A DNA stretch of 6,524 bases from JBBIRT01 sp037441725. Lineage in GTDB: Bacteria > Desulfobacterota > BSN033 > UBA1163. A model generated the notes under the pieces. That model was not told the origin of the DNA and made no database searches. It saw only the letters and a program-made list of their open reading frames with translations. The DNA lies in NCBI GenBank assembly GCA_037441725.1, contig JBBIRT010000162.1, forward strand, positions 1 to 6,524, written 5' to 3'. The position numbers and the translations under genes are program-made. Shown here one piece after another: positions 1-5,417 of the stretch (positions are counted from its first letter, which is position 1; each line of letters starts with the position of its first letter).

Positions 1-221
1 CAACCCGGAATAATGCGCCGCAATAAATCTTGATCCCGAATATCCCCTTTAATCTCTTCCAAATGGGGATGATCCTTAAACTCATTAAAAACATCTTCTC
101 CAAAGAGATAAAGATCTAAGACCTTTACTTGATAGCCCTCTCTTAAAAGTTTCGGAACTAAAACCGCCCCCACATACCCTGCACCACCTGTGACGAATAG
201 AGTAGATTTAAACTTATCCAT
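1..221 (-). CDS. NAD-dependent epimerase/dehydratase (extended SDR), 3' end beyond window
   Basis: An open frame starts at the ATG at 221-219 and runs without a stop to the left edge, giving the first 73 residues. The N-terminus is a typical Rossmann fold: strand beta1 TLFVTGGAGYVG (residues 7-18) carries the GxxGxxG dinucleotide-binding motif, an acidic D36 follows strand beta2 (VKVLD), and GDIRD (59-63) matches the segment where extended SDRs contact the adenine. This places it with the nucleotide-sugar epimerases/dehydratases. The catalytic YxxxK and the substrate-binding half are missing, so the substrate cannot be judged. The start overlaps the stop of the upstream SIS gene by 8 bp (ATGGATAA), which suggests translational coupling. 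An AAGGGTGG sequence 6 bp upstream supports the start. In this setting it probably modifies the nucleotide-activated sugar made by its neighbours (inference). Confidence 0.85.
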   Translation of the reverse strand, partial: MDKFKSTLFVTGGAGYVGAVLVPKLLREGYQVKVLDLYLFGEDVFNEFKDHPHLEEIKGDIRDQDLLRRIIPG

Positions 222-849
222 GGATTTCCACCCTTTTGAATCTTCTCATCCCTTTTATCGATTTCAACCATTCTGCCTCATCCCTTCTCAGAACCATTTG
301 GTCTAACCAGTGGTGGAGGATAGCTGCATGGCCAGTCTCTGCCATCCCATAGGTCCTTGCTGGTAAATAAAAATTGATGACCCCTTCCTTCCTCAAACGG
401 TTCTCCGAATCCATAGCGGATAAGGTAATGATCACTCCTCCTCGTCTCCTGGTCTCTTTACAGGCGTGAATAATATTAGGGGATTGACCTGAACTGCTAA
501 TTGCAACCAGCATGTCTCCTTCTCCCACTCTGCGGCGAAGAGGCTCTGCAAACACCTCTTCAAACCCGAGATCGTTGGCTATGGCCGTGATTAAAGACAA
601 ATCGGAGAAGACCTCTGTGTGAACATGGGCATTCTTTGCAAGATCGGCTGACACATGACTGGCCATCGAAGCACTGGCCCCATTCCCAATTAAATAAACC
701 GTCTTTCTCTTTTCACGGACCGTGCAGGTCATTTCAACCCACTGATTGAAGCCTGCCTCCACTTCGATCTCTTCTCCCAAGTGACTCCGGATGGATAAGG
801 CCCCCAGAATCATTTGTAGATCTGATATCTTTTCCAACCAACTCACCAT
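214..849 (-). CDS. gmhA: SIS-domain phosphosugar isomerase, GmhA-like (sedoheptulose 7-phosphate isomerase)
   Basis: This 211-residue protein is close to the usual GmhA length (about 190-200). GmhA isomerises sedoheptulose 7-phosphate to D-glycero-D-manno-heptose 7-phosphate in the cytosol, the first committed step of nucleotide-heptose synthesis. SIS features visible are the LIGNGASAS loop (53-61), ANDLGFEEVF (91-100, like the GNDFGF segment of E. coli GmhA), and the phosphate-binding SSSGQSPN (118-125). Aligned by eye to E. coli GmhA, the metal/catalytic positions H61, E65, Q172 and H180 become H65, D69, E171 and H179: both histidines are kept and two ligands are changed conservatively. Another SIS phosphosugar enzyme is therefore possible, but the heptose-kinase neighbours favour GmhA. 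The ATG at 849 has AAGGGAG 10 bp upstream. The gene follows the DHS-like gene by 45 bp, and its stop overlaps the next start by 8 bp. Confidence 0.75.
   Translation of the reverse strand: MVSWLEKISDLQMILGALSIRSHLGEEIEVEAGFNQWVEMTCTVREKRKTVYLIGNGASASMASHVSADLAKNAHVHTEVFSDLSLITAIANDLGFEEVFAEPLRRRVGEGDMLVAISSSGQSPNIIHACKETRRRGGVIITLSAMDSENRLRKEGVINFYLPARTYGMAETGHAAILHHWLDQMVLRRDEAEWLKSIKGMRRFKRVEIHG
228..235 (-). promoter_or_regulatory. Ribosome binding site of the partial epimerase gene
   Basis: AAGGGTGG read on the minus strand lies 6 bp before the ATG at 221-219, inside the 3' end of the SIS-domain gene. It decides the start of a gene that is cut by the window edge and overlaps its upstream neighbour. 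Confidence 0.6.
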
Positions 850-894
850 TGCCAGGTTTCTCCCTTCTCAAACCCTGATTGGATGAAATGGTTC

Positions 895-1890
895 TTACTC
901 TCTTTTATCGATCTTCGCGCCTCCCCTTTCCATCTCTAAGATAACAGCGGTCCACAGTTGGGGGATGGTTTCTGAATGTGACCCTTGTGCATAAAAACTT
1001 ATGCCGTCATCCTCGATGGTGCGAATTAGCATCGTCTTCCAAGGACGGAAATAATAATCAGGATGATCAGGAGAGGGTTCTTTATGGTAATTTCGTGGCA
1101 ATCTTTTCAAATCACAAACAAGGGTTAGAAACTTTGAAATTTTCTTCCCCTTCTGGCGAGCAGCATTCCGGACCATGGCCAAGGCTTTCATATAGACTTC
1201 AGGGGCCATGACCGAACTACCAAAATTCATCACTCCTCCCCCCTCAAGGTTTTCCAGGCACCTGGCGAAACGAAGAAAATCAGTGTAACTGGCTGCCCCA
1301 AAGGCAGCACCGTCACAATTAGGAAACTCATGAAGAATGTCATAACCAATCCCTACGTGAACCGTAACAGGGATTCCTTTCCGATAACCCCTCCCCAAAA
1401 TACTAATGTCCCGATAAGGGAACCGTTCCTCCTCAATCACACAGCCCACTGCTTCCCCTAAGCCCTTTTTTTCTTTGGCTGCCTTGACCACGATCTCATT
1501 CACCCTACCTGTCTCTTCCCAAAGTCCAAAGTGGCCATCCGAGATATAGGTCGCTACCTTTTCTGTCGTGGCGCCAATCAGGGAAAACTCAAAATCGTGA
1601 ATCATTCCTGCTCCATTCATCGCTACACAAGTAATCAACCCCTTTTCTATCAAATCGATGATATACCTTTGAACTCCTGATCTCAGAACATGGGCACCCA
1701 TCATCATCACGACAGAAGCGCCTTGGTCATTCGCAGCCATTAGCCTTGAGGCGATGATCCGAAACATCTTTCTTACAGGAAGACTTTTTTTAATCGGAAG
1801 GATGTTCGCAACGGTGAGATCATGCCTTCGAGAGGCAAGGGGTAATATCTCTAATTGAGAGCGATCAAATTCTTGAAATTTAGGGATCAT
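895..1890 (-). CDS. Uncharacterised protein resembling the deoxyhypusine synthase fold
   Basis: This 331-residue protein has no signal peptide or membrane segment, and I cannot assign it a function. By eye its layout follows deoxyhypusine synthase (DHS), an NAD-binding Rossmann-like enzyme. MGAHVLRSGVQRYI (64-77) resembles the DHS SNLISSGIRE region; NGAGMIHD (92-99) falls where DHS has TTAGGVEED; KGIPVTVH (171-178) matches its IPVFSPA strand; GGGVMNFGSSVM (217-228) matches GGGVVKHH; and SHSETIPQLW (304-313) matches ADASLVFPLL. The DHS histidine pair is not kept, but W284-K285 lies near where DHS has its WGK catalytic lysine. Bacteria lack eIF5A, so true deoxyhypusine formation is unlikely. 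An in-frame TAA 27-25 nt upstream fixes ATG 1890 as the start; AAGGAG/GAGAAGG lies 2-5 bp before it. It sits 35 bp after the kinase gene and 45 bp before gmhA, which suggests a sugar-pathway role (inference). The fold match is unproven. Confidence 0.6.
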   Translation of the reverse strand: MIPKFQEFDRSQLEILPLASRRHDLTVANILPIKKSLPVRKMFRIIASRLMAANDQGASVVMMMGAHVLRSGVQRYIIDLIEKGLITCVAMNGAGMIHDFEFSLIGATTEKVATYISDGHFGLWEETGRVNEIVVKAAKEKKGLGEAVGCVIEEERFPYRDISILGRGYRKGIPVTVHVGIGYDILHEFPNCDGAAFGAASYTDFLRFARCLENLEGGGVMNFGSSVMAPEVYMKALAMVRNAARQKGKKISKFLTLVCDLKRLPRNYHKEPSPDHPDYYFRPWKTMLIRTIEDDGISFYAQGSHSETIPQLWTAVILEMERGGAKIDKRE

Positions 1891-1925
1891 GACTCCTTCT
1901 CTTCGTTCAGGGGGTTAATCCACCA

Positions 1926-2923
1926 TCACTTTAAAAGGGACACAATATATTTCTTTACACTCAATTTATCTATCGATTTTTTATTTCCCACAATTTCAAC
2001 AGCTAAGGATCCCATGATATTGCCTAAAAACCCGAGGAGTTCATCAGAAATACCTTGAACAGCTCCCAAAGAGGTCATCCCAAAGAAAGCATCTCCGGCT
2101 CCCACTCGATCCACAATGTTACGGGCAAAAGAAGGAACTTCTATAAATCCCCCATGGATTCCTCTGACGATGCAACCTTTTCTCCCTTGGGTCACCACAC
2201 ATTTAGAGCAACCCATCCTCCCGGCAACCTCATTCATCATGGGTCGGAGATCGCCAGAGAGGTCACGCATCAGCAGCCGAATCTCATGTTCAGCCAGACA
2301 CACATAATCCGCGCGAGGGTATCGGGTCAGCAGGTGAAATCCTCGGTTTCCTGCATTGGCCTGGGTATTTACCGCTAAAAATTTTGCATGTTCCACCAGG
2401 GTTTGAACCATGTTCTTGCTGATTGCTCCATGACCAAAATCCGCTGTGATGACGAGATCATATTTAGGTATATTTTCTCTCAACCAATCACAAACCTGCT
2501 GATCCTTTTCTTCCGATAGTCCGGAGTTATCCATGATATAAACTTCAAAAAGTTTGTTTAATGAGTACCCTTCAATGAATCTCCTCTTCATCAATGTGGG
2601 AGCATTTTTTTGAATGGCAAAATAGGGGATGACATTAGGATGAAGTTGCGATAGGATGAAATCGGCATAACTATCCCGTTCTCCAAGAACCGTGACCAAT
2701 TGAACTCGATTTGCAAAGTTGGCCACATGATTGGCTACCGCCAGAACCCCCCCAGCAAAGAGATCATGAGACTGATATCTTAAGGCAAGAACAGGGTCCT
2801 TAGAAGATTTTCCAATAGCCTCGCAATACTGATATTCATCCAAGATGGTATCTCCAATGACCATTACATTGAGTGAAGCCATTTGATCCAAAATATTTAA
2901 AATGTCTTGGAGAGAATATCGTT
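1926..2923 (-). CDS. PfkB-family (HldE kinase-like) sugar kinase domain, probably the C-terminal half of a fused protein
   Basis: About 331 residues follow the assembly gap, ending at the TGA at 1928-1926. This is a ribokinase/PfkB fold close to the kinase half of HldE, which phosphorylates D-glycero-D-manno-heptose 7-phosphate at C1 using ATP. Visible features are DTILDEYQYC near the start (HldE has D-x-x-L-D-x-Y at this place), FAGGVLAVANHV (substrate-binding GG followed by the A-N-x-V helix), ADFGHG, VNTQANAGNRGFH, CLAEHEIRL, and the family signature DRVGAGDAFFG, whose second Asp is the expected catalytic base. The frame has no convincing start: the ATG at 2957 lies on the far side of the gap inside the preceding domain, and the first ATG after the gap has no good ribosome binding site. 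I therefore read it as continuing from the nucleotidyltransferase at 2934-3463. A separate hldA-like gene is the alternative. Confidence 0.85.
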
Positions 2924-2933
2924 NNNNNNNNNN
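2924..2933. other. Assembly gap (10 N)
   Basis: Ten consecutive Ns separate the nucleotidyltransferase and kinase halves. The number is probably a placeholder. With ten bases the two halves are out of frame. If the flanking bases are right, joining them needs a true length of 2 modulo 3 (2, 5, 8, 11 and so on). A six-base C run at 2950-2955 close by could also hold an indel. Confidence 0.97.
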
Positions 2934-3463
2934 AACCTTGAAAAAGTTACCCCCCATTTGATCTCTTGAGAAAAATTGGAGAAGTAGCGATTGATCAATT
3001 GGGTGGAGCTAAAAACGATATCATCAGTAAAGGCCAGGGTAGCTCCGATTTCCCGGACCACCTTTTCTTCTTTGGCCATCTTACCGGTCATATCAGAGGA
3101 TGGATCTTTAAACTCTGGCCCTTTCACATACACATCTGGTCTCAAAAGGCGTAAGGTTTCTTCAGCAGTCGGCCATCTGTTGATTGCGACAAGGTCAACA
3201 CAGTTCAGTGAGGCCACGGCTTCGGCCCGCAGGTTTTCTGGAAAAGCAGGGCGATGAGGCCCCTTATCGACATAGCCATCAGGGGTAAGGGTAACGACTA
3301 AAACATCTCCCATGCGTCGGGCTTGCTCAAAGTATCGGATGTGGCCAATATGCAGCAAATCGAATACCCCATGACAATGAATAATCTTCTTCCCTTCCGC
3401 CCGATAGGAGGGAAGTATGGTTGCCAATTCTTCTATATCTTTAATCTTGCAGCTCTGTTCCAT
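2934..3463 (-). CDS. HldE-type cytidylyltransferase-fold nucleotidyltransferase domain, probably the N-terminal half of a fused protein
   Basis: The ATG at 3463 opens about 176 residues before the gap. The domain belongs to the cytidylyltransferase-like nucleotidyltransferases that transfer NMP onto a sugar 1-phosphate, as the C-terminal half of HldE does with ATP. Key motifs are CHGVFDLLHIGH (30-41, holding the HxGH nucleotide-binding motif), LVVTLTPD (55-62), KGPHRPAF (67-74), RPDVYVKGPEF (108-118, matching the PDLLVKGGDY stretch of HldE), and FSSTQLINRY (151-160, the C-terminal S-S/T-x-x-I element). In HldE the kinase comes first; here the order is reversed. I know of such nucleotidyltransferase-PfkB fusions of about 500 residues from polysaccharide clusters, and this pair fits them. 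The nucleotide (ATP, CTP or other) cannot be read from sequence. The gene follows hddA by 20 bp, with a weak AAGG 10 bp before the ATG. In the gapped frame it would end at a stop just past the Ns, which I take as an artefact. Confidence 0.85.
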
Positions 3464-3483
3464 GCTCAGATCGCCTTTTGTTC

Positions 3484-4473
3484 TTAAGGGCGGTAAAAAA
3501 TTAATCGAGAGCCTTGATTCTCAAAGTGGAAGTGGACTTCCCGCATATCCGCAAGGGCCTTCCTGACAGAGGGCTGGTTATAGGGCTCTACGTAAAGGAG
3601 CAAGAACCCCCCATTGCCTGCCCCCAACAATTTTCCTCCGACGGCCCCTGCGCGTCGCGCTCGGTCATAAGCCCCATCAATAAAGGGATTGGTAATCGTT
3701 TCTGAGAGCTCCCTTTTTATCATCCATGCCTGATGGAGGAGATCTCCAAAGGCATCAAGATCATGCCCGTTACAAAGGACCTCTATTCCCTGCCGAACGA
3801 GATTCTGAAGTTGATTCAATTGGGGAGTGATGTCCCCTGTCTCTGTTCGTTCTATCTGTTGAGCCAATGTGTCATGGGCATTCCGTTGAAGGCCTGTATA
3901 AAACACCATCAATCGCTCCTGTAACCCTTTTAATCGATCTTGAGGAATGACGATTGGAGTAACCGTAACCTTCCTCTGATCTCGAAATTCTAAGTATATG
4001 ATCCCTCCCAGGGCACACGTATATTGATCTTGCAATCCTACTCGTTCTTTGATCCTATCCCGTTCGATATGAACAGCTTCCTCAGCCAGTTTTTCTTGAC
4101 TCACCAGTTCTCCCTTAAAGGCATGCAGGGCCAGTAACAGACCCACCGTAAAGGAGGAGGATGAACCAAGCCCTGTTCGTGCCGGTAAATCGTTCACCAC
4201 TACAATCTCTACGCCACTATCAATTTCCATATATCGTAGGCATTCCCTTACCGAGGGATGCTGGATTTCATCGAGGGTTCTGCACAGCTCTGTTTTCGAG
4301 TAACTGACACGGATTCGGTGATCAAAAAATTTGGTCAGAGGGGTCACAGAGATATAGGTGTATTTATCAATCGAAGCTCCGAGGGTCGCTCCTCCATATT
4401 TACTGAAATATTCAGGGTAATCCGTTCCTCCCCCTAAGAAACTGGCTCGTAAAGGAGTTTGGGTGATAATCAC
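3484..4473 (-). CDS. hddA: GHMP-family D-glycero-D-manno-heptose 7-phosphate kinase, HddA-like
   Basis: This 329-residue kinase has all three GHMP motifs: PLRASFLGGGTD (7-18, substrate-binding, typical of the HddA/fucokinase branch), the phosphate-binding LPARTGLGSSSS (96-107), and the C-terminal GGKLLGAGNGGF (279-290). The segment GLQDQYTCALGG (146-157) carries the likely catalytic Asp149. HddA phosphorylates D-glycero-alpha-D-manno-heptose 7-phosphate at C1, giving the alpha-1,7-bisphosphate that leads to GDP-heptose. Length and N-terminus match the family. The start is a GTG whose bases overlap the preceding TGA by 4 bp (GTGA), with GAGGAGG 10 bp upstream, so translation is probably coupled to the reductase/epimerase gene. 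A related GHMP sugar kinase (for example fucokinase-like) is possible, but the GmhA-like neighbour and the short single-domain length favour heptose phosphate. No HddC guanylyltransferase is present here. Confidence 0.85.
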   Translation of the reverse strand: MIITQTPLRASFLGGGTDYPEYFSKYGGATLGASIDKYTYISVTPLTKFFDHRIRVSYSKTELCRTLDEIQHPSVRECLRYMEIDSGVEIVVVNDLPARTGLGSSSSFTVGLLLALHAFKGELVSQEKLAEEAVHIERDRIKERVGLQDQYTCALGGIIYLEFRDQRKVTVTPIVIPQDRLKGLQERLMVFYTGLQRNAHDTLAQQIERTETGDITPQLNQLQNLVRQGIEVLCNGHDLDAFGDLLHQAWMIKRELSETITNPFIDGAYDRARRAGAVGGKLLGAGNGGFLLLYVEPYNQPSVRKALADMREVHFHFENQGSRLIFYRP

Positions 4474-5417
4474 GGCCGCTCTGCCTCCTCAAAATTCTCT
4501 TTCCCCTTTATGGTTAGGGAGTCTCGAAACCATGAGATTGTTTTTTCTAATCCTAATGGAAGGGGGATTAACTTTAAGTCAGGGATCAACGTTTTCAGCT
4601 TTTGAATGTTTAAACATTTTGATGAAGCCCCCACATAACGTGAGGGATCAAACTGAATCTCCTCATAGGGATAGCCTACCTGTTCACAGATCTGTTGGGC
4701 ATAGTATCGAATGGTGAACTCTTCTCCTGCCCCAATATTGACCAAGTCGTTATCCACCTGGTTACTCAAGGTCACCAGGATTCTTATAAAGTCATCCATA
4801 AACACCACTTCTCTTCTTTGAGAACCTCCCCCCCATAGGACCACGGATTCATGATATAGTTGACCTCGCAAGATCTTTCGGATGAGATCGAAGATAAAGT
4901 GCATCTGCCTTCCATCCATAGGATAGTCTGGGCCATAAAGGGTTGAGGGAATGATATACAAATAGGTCAACCCGAACTGTTGATGTAAAGCCAGCATTCC
5001 CACATAGAGCATCCGTTTGGTCATGGCATAAGTAAAGAGACTATCGATAGGCATTCCGATCAGATAATTGTCCTCAATCATTTCTCGATCAGGAGCATAG
5101 GCACAGCTCGTTCCCATGGCAATCAATTTGGCTTGGGGTTGATACCGTTGCCACCAATTCAATAGGTGGGTATTGATGAGTTGGTTGATCACCCATTGTT
5201 CCCCTGGATGATAGAGACAAAAATCTCCAGCCTGTGTCCATGCGGCTAAGTGATAAATCTGATCGTAGAAGGGATGGTCATAGTGGGTGAGGGACTCAGA
5301 TTGGGTCAGGTCACAGTTTCTGGAATTCAACTCCACCACATGGTGACCGAATGCCTTTAAATATTTACATAAGGCTCGCCCGATAAAACCGGTTGCCCCG
5401 GTGACAAGGATCTTCAT
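4470..5417 (-). CDS. GDP-L-fucose synthase-like NAD(P)-dependent sugar epimerase/reductase
   Basis: A 315-residue extended SDR. It has the nucleotide-binding GATGFIG (7-13), HLAAW (56-60), the active-site strand GTSCAYA (102-108), YAMTK (Y130 and K134, the YxxxK pair), LYGPDYP (160-166), and WGGGSQRREVVFMDD (195-209), which matches the WGxGxxxREFLxVDD block of GDP-fucose synthase. By eye, C105 and H173 (in GRQMHFIFDLIRK) align with Cys109 and His179 of E. coli Fcl, the acid/base pair of its C3/C5 epimerisation. Both epimerase and reductase activity therefore seem possible. Fcl turns GDP-4-keto-6-deoxymannose into GDP-L-fucose; related enzymes in Campylobacter act on GDP-4-keto-6-deoxy-heptose, and the heptose genes here suggest such a substrate (inference). 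The usual partner 4,6-dehydratase is absent from the window. The ATG overlaps the upstream TGA (ATGA), with AGGAGG unusually close at 3 bp. Confidence 0.8.
   Translation of the reverse strand: MKILVTGATGFIGRALCKYLKAFGHHVVELNSRNCDLTQSESLTHYDHPFYDQIYHLAAWTQAGDFCLYHPGEQWVINQLINTHLLNWWQRYQPQAKLIAMGTSCAYAPDREMIEDNYLIGMPIDSLFTYAMTKRMLYVGMLALHQQFGLTYLYIIPSTLYGPDYPMDGRQMHFIFDLIRKILRGQLYHESVVLWGGGSQRREVVFMDDFIRILVTLSNQVDNDLVNIGAGEEFTIRYYAQQICEQVGYPYEEIQFDPSRYVGASSKCLNIQKLKTLIPDLKLIPLPLGLEKTISWFRDSLTIKGKENFEEAERP
4484..4490 (-). promoter_or_regulatory. Ribosome binding site of hddA
   Basis: GAGGAGG on the minus strand lies 10 bp before the GTG at 4473-4471, within the last codons of the upstream gene. 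It supports choosing the unusual GTG start, which also gives the exact family N-terminus (MIITQTPLR). Confidence 0.7.

Noticed and set aside
850..894. Terminator or promoter between the DHS-like gene and gmhA
   Set aside because: The 45 bp hold no hairpin with a T run and no convincing -35/-10 pair, only the ribosome binding site region of gmhA. The 35-bp and 20-bp spacers at 1891-1925 and 3464-3483 are likewise empty.
978..1211. Plus-strand open frame inside the DHS-like gene
   Set aside because: It is antisense to a well-supported coding region, has low-complexity, non-protein-like content and no ribosome binding site. The same holds for other plus-strand frames at 1855-2058, 2055-2378, 2116-2307, 2966-3154, 2991-3257, 3514-3705, 3733-3924, 4463-4717, 5905-6141 and 6183-6422.
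2924..2933. GTT...AAC inverted flanks of the gap as a structural element
   Set aside because: Three complementary bases on each side of unknown sequence are expected by chance.
2897..2957. Overlap of the two reading frames as a programmed frameshift or two overlapping genes
   Set aside because: The overlap consists largely of the ten Ns and the few residues around them. The frame change is explained by an arbitrary gap length, and no slippery site with supporting structure is visible.
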